Positions 8,110-18,525 of a stretch of 64,000 nt of DNA are shown here, piece after piece. A program made the position numbers and the translations under genes. This DNA is from Myxococcota bacterium (GTDB lineage: Bacteria; Myxococcota_A; UBA9160; UBA6930). The notes under the pieces are model-generated. The model saw nothing but the letters and a program-made list of their open reading frames with translations. It was not told where the DNA came from and did not search any database. Numbering within the stretch: the stretch's first letter is position 1; every line of letters begins with the position of its first letter. Location of the stretch: the NCBI GenBank assembly GCA_028277885.1, contig JANQFK010000021.1, forward strand, positions 1 through 64,000, written 5' to 3'.

Positions 8110-8847
8110 ATGGCGGCACGCGGCAGGCAGGCCGAGGGCGCGCGTCTCGCGCGCCGCGTCGAGCGCGTGGACTGGCAGGCGGTCGGCGACGCCCTCGACG
8201 CCCGCGGCTTCGCCCGGCTCGGGCCGCTGCTCCCGGCGCGCGGGTGCGCCGCCCTCGCGGCGCTCTTCGACGAGGACGCGCGCTTCCGCGCCAGCGTCGA
8301 CATGGCGCGACATCGCTTCGGCGAGGGCCGCTACCGCTACTTCGCCGAGCCCCTGCCCGCGCCGGTGGCGGAGCTGCGGCGGGCCCTCTACCCGCCGCTC
8401 GCCGCGGTCGCCAACCGCTGGTGGGAGCGGCTCGGCGAGGAGGCCCGCTTCCCGCCCAGCCTGGGCGGCTTCCTGGCCGCGTGCCACGCGGCCGGCCAGG
8501 CGCGGCCCACGCCGCTGCTGCTGCGCTACGAGGCGGGGGGCTTCAACTGCCTGCACCAGGACCTCTACGGCGCCGTCGCCTTCCCGCTCCAGGTCACGCT
8601 CCTGCTGAGCGAGCCGGGGCGCGACTTCGAGGGGGGCGAGTTCCTGCTGCTCGAGCAGCGTCCGCGGCGCCAGTCCCGCGCCACCGCGATCGCGCTGGCC
8701 CGCGGCGAGGCCGTGGTCTTCCCCAACGCCGTGCGGCCCGTGGAGGGCACGCGCGGCCCCTACCGCGCCCAGCACCGCCACGGCGTGAGCGAGGTCCGCG
8801 AGGGCGTGCGCCACGCCCTGGGCATCATCTTCCACGACGCGCGCTGA
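8110..8847 (+). CDS. 2-oxoglutarate/Fe(II)-dependent oxygenase, prolyl-hydroxylase-like
   Basis: 245 aa from ATG 8110; an in-frame TTG at 8098 would add four residues and there is no strong ribosome-binding site for either. The double-stranded beta-helix core is seen in LLRYEAGGFNCLHQDLYG, giving the HxD metal pair, followed by PLQVTLLLSEP, GGEFLLLEQ, and the distal metal His and 2OG-binding Arg in YRAQHRHGVSEVREGVRHALG. It matches the uncharacterised COG3826-type oxygenases. The first ~60 residues form an alpha-helical extension. Target unknown. Divergent from the ACAD operon. Confidence 0.82.
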   Translation: MAARGRQAEGARLARRVERVDWQAVGDALDARGFARLGPLLPARGCAALAALFDEDARFRASVDMARHRFGEGRYRYFAEPLPAPVAELRRALYPPLAAVANRWWERLGEEARFPPSLGGFLAACHAAGQARPTPLLLRYEAGGFNCLHQDLYGAVAFPLQVTLLLSEPGRDFEGGEFLLLEQRPRRQSRATAIALARGEAVVFPNAVRPVEGTRGPYRAQHRHGVSEVREGVRHALGIIFHDAR

Positions 8848-8849
8848 GC

Positions 8850-11534
<2,685 letters not shown>

Positions 11535-11576
11535 CACCTTCCTCCGAAGTGGAGGGTAACGACCCGCCTCGGCCGC

Positions 11577-11936
11577 CTACAGGCGGACGACCGCCACCAC
11601 GGCGAGCACCGTGCCGGCCAGGGCCACGGCGTAGCAGAGCGAGCCCACCAGGGCGTCCCGTGCGATGCCGCCGAAGTCGATGGCGAGGTGGCGCAGGTGG
11701 TGGGCGCCGGCCCACAGCGGCAGCGCGATGGCGGCCGCGAGCAGGACGCGGCCGGGCAGGCTCCCGGCGAGGGCGAGGGCGCGCTCGTGGGAGAGGGCCT
11801 CGGCGGGCGCGATTCCCAGGGGCACGGCGAGGGTGCCGACGAGCAGCCAGGCCGGGAAGAGCAGCACGCCGACCATCATTCCCGCGCCGAACAGGCCCCA
11901 GATCACGGGCTCGAGCTTGAGCATCAGGGTCTTCAC
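11577..11936 (-). CDS. frdD: Fumarate reductase membrane subunit D
   Basis: 119 aa, the same length as E. coli FrdD, with three transmembrane helices. Diagnostic similarity: EPVIWGLFGAGMMVG, the LVGTLAVPLGI helix, EALSHERALALAGS, GRVLLAAAIALPLWAGAHHLRH. It anchors FrdAB and forms part of the quinone site. The GTG start overlaps the frdC stop (GTGA). It is the last gene of the frdABCD operon, and the histidine kinase gene follows 40 bases later. Confidence 0.92.
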   Translation of the reverse strand: MKTLMLKLEPVIWGLFGAGMMVGVLLFPAWLLVGTLAVPLGIAPAEALSHERALALAGSLPGRVLLAAAIALPLWAGAHHLRHLAIDFGGIARDALVGSLCYAVALAGTVLAVVAVVRL

Positions 11937-12379
11937 GCCAGCACCCCCCACAGCAGCGCCACGCCGAGGGCGGTGGCGGCAAGGAACGCCCCGTTGAGCG
12001 CCACCGCGAAGAAGGCGTCGGGCGGCCTGGGGAAGGGCCCGATCTTGGGCGGCTGGGTCTTCGGGAACACCCGGAAGAAGCGCAGGCCGAACCAGACCAG
12101 GGCCAGCAGGGAGACGGCGTGGAAGACGACGTAGATCGGGTTCGCCCAGCTCTCGAGCAGCGCCTGCCAGGCCGCCGGGTCGCCGTTGCCCAGCACCCAG
12201 ACCGCGCGCAGCAGCAGCCCGCCCACGGTGAGCAGGAAGAAGCCGCAGGCCCCGAAGGCGACGTAGCCGCGGTAGCGGCCCTGGGTCCAGAACTGGTCGG
12301 GCATGGCCGGCGGCGCCGTGCGGGTGGGCCCCGGACGGCTCGGCCGCATGGAGTCGATGCGGGCGCGGGCGGTGCTCAC
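11933..12379 (-). CDS. frdC: Fumarate reductase membrane subunit C
   Basis: 148 aa with three predicted transmembrane helices (GYVAFGACGFFLLTVGGLLL, ANPIYVVFHAVSLLALVWFG, AVALNGAFLAATALGVALL). The FrdC-like core includes RPGPTRTAPPAMPDQFW and the helix with NPIYVVFHAVSLLALVW, parallel to NPVIVIINLITLAA of E. coli FrdC. There is no pair of heme-ligand histidines of the SdhC/FrdC diheme type, so this is the heme-free class. The GTG start overlaps the frdB stop as GTGA. Confidence 0.9.
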   Translation of the reverse strand: MSTARARIDSMRPSRPGPTRTAPPAMPDQFWTQGRYRGYVAFGACGFFLLTVGGLLLRAVWVLGNGDPAAWQALLESWANPIYVVFHAVSLLALVWFGLRFFRVFPKTQPPKIGPFPRPPDAFFAVALNGAFLAATALGVALLWGVLA

Positions 12380-13128
12380 GACTTCCCTCCCCTCGGCACG
12401 ACGAAGGACTTCGCCCAGTCGAGCACGTTCAGCAGCTTCGCCTGCTGGACGGCGGCGGCCGGGTCCACGTTCTTCGGACACACCTCGCTGCACTCGTTCG
12501 CGTAGGAGCAGGCGAAGACGCCGCCGTCCTCGCGGAACACCTCGTTGCGCTCGGCGTCGCCGTCGTCCCGGGAATCCTGGTTGTAGCGGTGGCCCAGGGC
12601 GACCGCGGCGGGGCCCAGGAAGCTGGGCTCGTTGGCCACCACGGGGCAGGCCGCGTAGCAGAGCATGCAGTTGATGCACATGCTGAACTGCTTGAAGGCC
12701 TGGAGCTCGGCGGGGGACTGGAGGTAGGTGCCCTCCTCGGCGGCCCGCTCCTTGGCGTGGATCATCCAGGGCTTCACCGCCTTGAACTTCTCCATGAACG
12801 CTTCCATCTCCACCACCAGGTCGCGCACCACCGGGAAGTTCGCGAGCGGCGCCACCACGACGGTGTCGCCGTACTCCGCGAGGGCCGTCTTGCAGGTGAG
12901 CTTCGGCTCGCCGTTCACCTGCATGCCGCAGCTGCCGCAGACGGCCATGCGGCACGACCAGCGGTGGGAGAGGGTCGGATCGACCTCGTCCTTGATGTAG
13001 TTGAGGGCGTCCAGGACCTTCCAGTCCTCGCGCACCGGGATCTCGTAGGTGTCGGTGCGCGGGTGCTCGTCCTGGTCCGGGTCGAACCGGGTCACCACGA
13101 AGGTCTTCTTCGTCGGACTGCTGCTCAT
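12376..13128 (-). CDS. frdB: Fumarate reductase iron-sulfur subunit
   Basis: 250 aa. The N-terminal ferredoxin domain carries the [2Fe-2S] ligands in CRMAVCGSCGMQVNG with the distal LTC. The C-terminal domain has the [4Fe-4S] motif CINCMLCYAACP and the [3Fe-4S] motif CSYANECSEVCPKNVDP. It transfers electrons between quinol in FrdCD and FAD in FrdA on the cytoplasmic face. The start ATG shares its A with the frdA stop (TGATG). Confidence 0.94.
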   Translation of the reverse strand: MSSSPTKKTFVVTRFDPDQDEHPRTDTYEIPVREDWKVLDALNYIKDEVDPTLSHRWSCRMAVCGSCGMQVNGEPKLTCKTALAEYGDTVVVAPLANFPVVRDLVVEMEAFMEKFKAVKPWMIHAKERAAEEGTYLQSPAELQAFKQFSMCINCMLCYAACPVVANEPSFLGPAAVALGHRYNQDSRDDGDAERNEVFREDGGVFACSYANECSEVCPKNVDPAAAVQQAKLLNVLDWAKSFVVPRGGKS

Positions 13129-14846
13129 CAGTACTTCCGCTCCTCGGGCTCCCAGGTCCCCAGCGTGACGTCCTTGCGGTCGACCCGCGGCCCGCCGGGC
13201 TCGAACCAGACCAGGGAGTGGTGCAGGTACTCCTGGTCGTTGCGGGTGGGGAAGTCCGAGCAGGCGTGGGCGCCGCGGGACTCCTTGCGCGCCGCCGCGG
13301 CCAGGGCCACGGACTCGGCCACGTCGAGCATGTTGTGCAGCTCGAGGGCCGTGAGCACCTCGGTGTTGAACACCTTGCTCTCGTCCGAGAGCACCAGGTC
13401 CGCGGCGCGGCCCTTGAGCTGGGCCAGGTCCCGGCAGGCCTGGTGCATGGAGCTCTGCTCGCGGTAGACGCCGCAGCCCTCCTCCATGGCCTCGGTCATC
13501 TCCCGGCGCACCTGGGCGATCCGCTCGCCGCCCTTCTTCTTGCCGCGCAGGCCGTCGATCCGGCCGGCCTCCTCCTCGGCCTGGGCGCGGAGCCGGCCCT
13601 CGCTGCCCGCGCTGGCGTGGCGGGCGAACTCCACCGCCTTCTCGCCGGCCTTGGCGCCGAACACCAGGCACTCGGTGAGCGAGTTCGAGCCGAGGCGGTT
13701 CGCGCCGTTCATCGACACCGCCGCCACCTCGCCGGCGGCGTAGAGGCCGGGCAGCAGCGTCGCCCCCTCGATGTCCGTGTCCACCCCGCCCATCATGTAG
13801 TGGACCACCGGCCGGATCGGGATCGGCTCGTGGACCGGATCGACGCCGGCGTAGGTCTTGCCGAGCTCCCGCACGAAGGGCAGCCGCGAGTTGATCTTCT
13901 CCTCGCCCAGGTGGGTGAGGTCGAGGTGCACGAAGTCGCCGTAGGGGCCCTTGATGCCGCGGCCGGCCTGGACCTCCTGGTAGATGGCCCGGGAGATCAT
14001 GTCCCGCGGCCCCAGCTCCGCCTTGGTGCCGAGGCCGTAGTCGCGCTCCACCAGGAAGCGCTCGCCGTCGGCGTTGCGCAGGTAGCCGCCCTCGCCCCGG
14101 GTCGCCTCGGTGATGAGGATGCCGGTGCCCGGCAGCCCGGTGGGGTGGTACTGGACGAACTCCATGTCCTTGAGCGGCACGCCGGCCCGGTAGGCGAGCG
14201 ACATGCCGTCGCCGGTCTTGATGTTGCCGTTGGTGGTGAACGGGAAGCACTTGCCGGCACCGCCCGTGGCGAGGATCACCGCGCGGCCGAGGATCGCCTT
14301 CATCTCGCCGGTGCGGATCTCGAGGGCCGCGACGCCGCGCACGGCGCCGTCCTCCACCAGCAGCTTGGTGACGAAGAACTCGTCGAAGCGCACGATGCCG
14401 TCGAAGCGCATCGAGTGCTGGAACAGGGTGTGGAGCATGTGGAAGCCCACCTTGTCCGCGGCGAACCAGGTGCGCTTGGTCGTCATGCCGCCGAAGGCGC
14501 GGGTGGCGACGCTGCCGTCGTCGTTGCGGCTCCAGGGGCAGCCCCAGTGCTCGAGCAGGGTGAGCTCCTTGGGCGCCTGCTCGACGAAGTACTGGATCAC
14601 GTCCTGGTCGCCCAGGAAGTCCGAGCCCTTCACGGTGTCGTAGCCGTGCATCTCGAGGGTGTCGTCGGGCCGCGCCACGGCGGCTGCGCCCCCCTCGGCG
14701 GAGACCGTGTGGCTCCGCATGGGATAGACCTTCGACACCAGCGCGATGCTCGCATTGGGGTCGGCCTCGACGGCGGCGATGGCGGCGCGCAGACCGGCGG
14801 CGCCACCGCCGACGATCACGACGTCGTGCTGATGGACCTCGACCAC
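13128..14846 (-). CDS. frdA: Fumarate reductase flavoprotein subunit
   Basis: 572 aa from GTG 14846, which gives an N-terminus (VVEVHQHDVVIVGGGAAGLR) matching E. coli FrdA and has AAGGGG upstream. A TTG 42 bases earlier is possible but would add an unrelated 14-residue leader. The covalent FAD histidine is His46 in MRSHTVSAEGG. The substrate-site HPTGLPGTG and the catalytic Arg region ITEATRGEGGYLRN are intact, as is NGANRLGSNSLTECLVFG. It interconverts fumarate and succinate. Next to a full aerobic oxidase cluster the enzyme could run as succinate dehydrogenase in vivo. Confidence 0.93.
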   Translation of the reverse strand: MVEVHQHDVVIVGGGAAGLRAAIAAVEADPNASIALVSKVYPMRSHTVSAEGGAAAVARPDDTLEMHGYDTVKGSDFLGDQDVIQYFVEQAPKELTLLEHWGCPWSRNDDGSVATRAFGGMTTKRTWFAADKVGFHMLHTLFQHSMRFDGIVRFDEFFVTKLLVEDGAVRGVAALEIRTGEMKAILGRAVILATGGAGKCFPFTTNGNIKTGDGMSLAYRAGVPLKDMEFVQYHPTGLPGTGILITEATRGEGGYLRNADGERFLVERDYGLGTKAELGPRDMISRAIYQEVQAGRGIKGPYGDFVHLDLTHLGEEKINSRLPFVRELGKTYAGVDPVHEPIPIRPVVHYMMGGVDTDIEGATLLPGLYAAGEVAAVSMNGANRLGSNSLTECLVFGAKAGEKAVEFARHASAGSEGRLRAQAEEEAGRIDGLRGKKKGGERIAQVRREMTEAMEEGCGVYREQSSMHQACRDLAQLKGRAADLVLSDESKVFNTEVLTALELHNMLDVAESVALAAAARKESRGAHACSDFPTRNDQEYLHHSLVWFEPGGPRVDRKDVTLGTWEPEERKY

Positions 14847-14927
14847 TCGATTCCCCTTGTGGATGCAGGACTTAAGAGTCTTAGCCAATCCCTGGGATGC
14901 CCGAAAGTCGCGGCGGTTGCCGAGCGC

Positions 14928-15986
14928 CTAGGGGGAGCGCCCGACCGCCGTGGAGGGCTCCTGCTGGGTGAGGCAGTGCACCGCACCGAGGCCCGCGACG
15001 AGGTCGCGTGCCGGGACGGGCACGAGCTCCCGGCCGGGCAGCAGCTCGGCCAGCACGGCGAGGGCGCGCTCGTCGCTGGGGGCGCCGAACACCGGCACCA
15101 GGGCGACGCCGTTGGCGAGGTAGAAGTTCGCGTAGCTGGCGGGGAGCCGCTCGCCCCGGGCCCGCAGCGGCGGCGGCATCGGGAGGGTGGCGACGCAGAG
15201 GGGCTTGCCCCGGGCGTCCCGGGCCGCGCGCAGCCGGCGCAGGTTCTCGAGGGACGCCGCGAACAGGCGCTCGCCGGGGTCCTCCTCGAGCACCGTCACC
15301 ACGCTGCCCGGCGCGACGAAGCGGGTGAGGTCGTCGACGTGGCCGTCGGTGTCGTCGCCCTCGACGGCGCCGTCGAGCCAGATCACCTGCCGCGCGCCGA
15401 GGAACGCGTGGAGCCGAGCCTCCATGGACGCGCGGGTGCGTCCGCGGCCGCGGTTGGGGTGCAGCAGGCAGGACTCGGTGGTGAGCAGCGTGCCGGCGCC
15501 GTCGCCGTCCACCGCGCCGCCTTCGAGCACGAAGTCCGCCGCGAACCGCGGCAGCCCGAGGGCGCGGGCCACCTGGCGGGGGATCGCGTCGTCGCGGTCC
15601 CAGGGCGGGTACTTGCCCCCCCAGGCGTCGTAGCGGAAGTCGACCAGCGCGCGCTCGCCCTCGCGCACCAGGAAGACGGGACCGTGGTCTCGCACCCAGG
15701 CGTCGTCGGTGGGGAACGGGAAGCAGTCGACGGCCTGGGACGCCTCGGCGCCGACGAGCCCGCGCACCCGCGCCTCCATGGCGGCGTCGGCGACGTTGAC
15801 GCGCACGCGCTCCCGCGGCGCCAGGGCGCGCACCATGGCGACGAAGGCGTCCTCCACGGGCCCGAGCCCCTCGGGCCAGGTGTCCGGGTTGTGGGGCCAG
15901 GAGAGCCAGGTGGCGGCGTGGGCCTCCCACTCGGCGGGCCAGCGCCAGCCGCCCGCCGCCGGCGTCGGCTCGCCCGGGATCCCCAT
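14928..15986 (-). CDS. aguA: Agmatine deiminase
   Basis: 352 aa guanidino-modifying enzyme of the PPAD family, converting agmatine to N-carbamoylputrescine. Conserved: MGIPGEPTPAAGGWRWPAEW and WLSWPHNPDTWP at the N-terminus, WVRDHGPVFLV, EGGAVDGDGAGTLLTTESCL, the catalytic His in DDTDGHVDDLTRF and the nucleophile Cys in LGAVHCLTQQEP. It is followed by ~80 bases before frdA and preceded by aguB five bases upstream, so aguB-aguA form a two-gene putrescine operon. Confidence 0.93.
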   Translation of the reverse strand: MGIPGEPTPAAGGWRWPAEWEAHAATWLSWPHNPDTWPEGLGPVEDAFVAMVRALAPRERVRVNVADAAMEARVRGLVGAEASQAVDCFPFPTDDAWVRDHGPVFLVREGERALVDFRYDAWGGKYPPWDRDDAIPRQVARALGLPRFAADFVLEGGAVDGDGAGTLLTTESCLLHPNRGRGRTRASMEARLHAFLGARQVIWLDGAVEGDDTDGHVDDLTRFVAPGSVVTVLEEDPGERLFAASLENLRRLRAARDARGKPLCVATLPMPPPLRARGERLPASYANFYLANGVALVPVFGAPSDERALAVLAELLPGRELVPVPARDLVAGLGAVHCLTQQEPSTAVGRSP

Positions 15987-15991
15987 CGGGG

Positions 15992-16864
15992 TCAGTCGCG
16001 CAGGCGCCGGACGAGGTCGCCGTAGGCGTCGATGCGGCGGTCGCGCAGGAAGGGCCAGTCGCGCCGCACGCGCTCGACGGCGGCGAGGTCGCAGTCGACG
16101 ACCAGCACCTCCTCGTCGCTCGCCGAGGCCCGCGCGAGCACCCGGCCGAAGGGGTCGCACACGAAGGACTGGCCCCAGAAGCGGATGCCGTCCTCGCGGC
16201 CGACGCGGTTCACCGCGACCACGAAGACGCCGTTCGCGATGGCGTGGGCCCGCTGCACGGTCTCCCAGGCGTCGTGCTGGGCCCGGTCCACCTCGGCGGC
16301 CTCGTCGAACTGCCAGCCGATGGCGGTCGGGTAGAAGAGCACCTCGGCGCCGGCCAGGGCGGTGAGCCGCGCCGCCTCGGGGAACCACTGGTCCCAGCAC
16401 ACGAGGGTGCCGAGGCGCCCCGCCCGGGTCGCGACGGCCTGGAAGCCGAGGTCGCCCGGCGTGAAGTAGAACTTCTCGTAGTAGAGCGGGTCGTCGGGGA
16501 TGTGCATCTTGCGGTAGCGGCCGGCGATGCGGCCGTCGGCGTCGAGCACCACCGCGGTGTTGTGGTAGACGCCGGCGGCGCGCCGCTCGAAGAGCGACGC
16601 CACGAGCACCACGCCGCGCTCGGCGGCGAGCTTGCCGAGGGCGTCGGTGCTCGGCCCGGGCACGGGCTCGGCGAGGTCGAAGTGGCGCGCGTCCTCGCTC
16701 TGGCAGAAGTAGCGCGAGCGGAACAGCTCCTGGAGGCACACCACGTCGGCGCCGCGCCGCACCGCCTCCTCGACGCCCTCCACGGCGCGGGCGAGGTTCG
16801 CGGCGGGATCGGCCTCGCAGCGCATCTGGACGAGGCCGACGGAGAGGGTCGGGCCGGGCGACAT
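15992..16864 (-). CDS. aguB: N-carbamoylputrescine amidase
   Basis: 290 aa nitrilase-superfamily enzyme hydrolysing N-carbamoylputrescine to putrescine, CO2 and ammonia. The catalytic triad is visible: Glu in VCLQELFRSRYFCQ, Lys in RKMHIPDDPLYYEKFYFTPG and Cys in TLVCWDQWFPEAARL. The segments EKFYFTPGDLGF and ATAIGWQ-like YPTAIGWQFDE are typical of AguB rather than beta-ureidopropionase. Adjacent to aguA. Confidence 0.93.
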   Translation of the reverse strand: MSPGPTLSVGLVQMRCEADPAANLARAVEGVEEAVRRGADVVCLQELFRSRYFCQSEDARHFDLAEPVPGPSTDALGKLAAERGVVLVASLFERRAAGVYHNTAVVLDADGRIAGRYRKMHIPDDPLYYEKFYFTPGDLGFQAVATRAGRLGTLVCWDQWFPEAARLTALAGAEVLFYPTAIGWQFDEAAEVDRAQHDAWETVQRAHAIANGVFVVAVNRVGREDGIRFWGQSFVCDPFGRVLARASASDEEVLVVDCDLAAVERVRRDWPFLRDRRIDAYGDLVRRLRD

Positions 16865-16934
16865 GGCGGGTGGGTACGCGAGGGCCCCGGGATTGGCAAG
16901 CCCGCCGCGTCCCCACCGGGCCTACACTGTGCCC

Positions 16935-17336
16935 ATGGCCGAGGACGCCCGCGTCTGGCTGGTGGACGGCTTCAACGTGCTCCACGCGGGGCTGCTCCAC
17001 GGCCGGGACCGCGGCCCCTGGTGGCGCGCCCGGGATCGCGAGCGGCTGCTCGAGCGGGCCCGCGGCTTCGACGACCCGGACGCGGAGCTGTGGGTGGTGT
17101 TCGACGGCGGCCACCCGGCGCCCCCCGCCGAGGACGGCGCCACGCCCCCGGTGAACCTGGTGTTCGCCCCCTCGGCGGACGACTGGCTGCTGGCCCGGGT
17201 GCGCGCGGCGCCGGACCCCTCGCGCGTCGCCGTGGTGACCCGCGACCGCCGCCTCGCCGATCGCGCCCGCCACCGCGGCGCGCGCGTCGTCTCGCCGCGC
17301 GACTTCCTCGCCCGCTGCGGGGACGCTCAGCCGTAG
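16935..17336 (+). CDS. NYN (YacP-like) domain ribonuclease
   Basis: 133 aa PIN-like nuclease of the NYN_YacP family. Acidic active-site residues: Asp in VWLVDGFNVLHAG, Asp in LWVVFDGGHP, and Asp/Arg in VAVVTRDRRLADRARHRGA. It is shorter than YacP/Rae1 because it has no C-terminal extension. The start at ATG 16935 (MAEDARV) begins right before the first core strand; a longer in-frame start at 16863 would run into the divergent aguB start. It converges with the 2-hydroxyacid dehydrogenase gene and overlaps its tail by 10 bases. Confidence 0.78.
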   Translation: MAEDARVWLVDGFNVLHAGLLHGRDRGPWWRARDRERLLERARGFDDPDAELWVVFDGGHPAPPAEDGATPPVNLVFAPSADDWLLARVRAAPDPSRVAVVTRDRRLADRARHRGARVVSPRDFLARCGDAQP

Positions 17337-18307
17337 ACCTCGGGGTTGGCGCAGTGGGGCAGCGGGCGCCCCTCGAGGCCGGCCAGCAGGTTGTCGACGC
17401 TGAGCCGCGCCATGCGGGCGCGGGTGGCGAGGCTCGCGCTCCCGATGTGGGGCACGACGACCAGGCCGTCGAGCGCGAGCAGCGGGCTGTCCGGAGGCAG
17501 GGGCTCGCGCTCGAAGACGTCGAGAGCGGCGCCGGCCAGGCGGCCGTCGCGCAGCGCGCGAGCGAGGGCGGCCTCGTCCACGATCCCGCCCCGGGCGGTG
17601 TTCACCAGGATGGCGCCGGGCTTCATGGCGGCGAGCTCCTCGGCGCCGATCAGGCCGCGGGTCTCGGGCGTGAGGGCGACGTGGAGGCTCACGAAGTCGG
17701 CCTCGGCGAGCAGGGCGGGAAGCGTGCGCCACTCGACGCCCGGCGCCTCGCGGCGGGTGCGCGACCACGCCAGCACCCGCATCCCGAAGCCGGCGGCCCG
17801 GCGGGCGACGGCGCGCCCGATGGCGCCGAGGCCCACGACTCCCAGGCAGGCGCCGTGGAGGTCGCGACCCAGCAGCAGGTCGGGCTCCCAGGCGCGCTCG
17901 GGCGTCCAGCGGCCCTCGCGCACGAAGCGCTCGGCCTCGGGGATGCGGCGCGCGGCCGCCAGCAGGAGCGCGAAGGCGAGGTCCGCCGTCGTCTCGGTGA
18001 GGACGCCGGGCGTGTGGCCCACCGGGATCCCGCGCGCGGTGGCGGCGGCCAGGTCCACGTGGTCGAGACCCACCGAGCAGCTCGAGATCACCCGCAGCCG
18101 CGGGCCCGCGGCGAGCAGCGCCGCGTCGACGCGATCCGTGAGCAGGCACAGCAGGCCCTCGGCCTCGCCCACGGCGTCGCGCAGGGCCGCGGGGGACGGC
18201 GGACCCGGACCGGGCCAGACCGAGAGCCGCGCGCGCTCGGCGAGCTCGCCCAGGGCCTCGCCGGGCAGGCCGCGGGTGGCGTAGACGCGGGGGCTCTCGG
18301 CGGGCAC
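17327..18307 (-). CDS. D-isomer-specific 2-hydroxyacid dehydrogenase (glyoxylate reductase-like)
   Basis: 326 aa, GTG start. Catalytic domain plus NAD(P)-binding Rossmann domain with GVVGLGAIGRAVARRAAGFG. Active-site residues: Arg in VNTARGGIVDE, Glu in LDVFEREPLP, and His in VVVPHIGSAS. The ordinary catalytic set of the glyoxylate/hydroxypyruvate reductase group is present. The residue after the Rossmann beta2 strand is AWSRTRR, which favours NADPH. No operon partner. Confidence 0.88.
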   Translation of the reverse strand: MPAESPRVYATRGLPGEALGELAERARLSVWPGPGPPSPAALRDAVGEAEGLLCLLTDRVDAALLAAGPRLRVISSCSVGLDHVDLAAATARGIPVGHTPGVLTETTADLAFALLLAAARRIPEAERFVREGRWTPERAWEPDLLLGRDLHGACLGVVGLGAIGRAVARRAAGFGMRVLAWSRTRREAPGVEWRTLPALLAEADFVSLHVALTPETRGLIGAEELAAMKPGAILVNTARGGIVDEAALARALRDGRLAGAALDVFEREPLPPDSPLLALDGLVVVPHIGSASLATRARMARLSVDNLLAGLEGRPLPHCANPEVYG

Positions 18308-18525
18308 CCGGGGGCTCTACCCCATCGGAATCGGCGGCGCCGGTCGCGGTGTCGTGCCCGCGGGGGAGCGCCCGCCGGCCGTGCCAAAAAAGGCGTGGAA
18401 ACCGCGGCCCGGGCTGCGGTAGAAACCGGGGTCCTCCCGACCCCTGGGGCATGGGGCGGTCTGGGCCCCCGACCCCGTCCCCCCCACGCCGGAAGGCCCG
18501 CGAAGCTCCGGCGAGCGAGGTTGCC

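Noticed and set aside
11577-14846. Succinate dehydrogenase SdhCDAB
   Set aside because: FrdD-like length and sequence (EPVIWGLFGAGMM) and lack of the SdhC/D heme histidine fit fumarate reductase; gene order is frdABCD.
14847-14888. FrdA starting at TTG 14888
   Set aside because: Adds 14 residues unlike FrdA; GTG 14846 has a better ribosome-binding site and a matching N-terminus.
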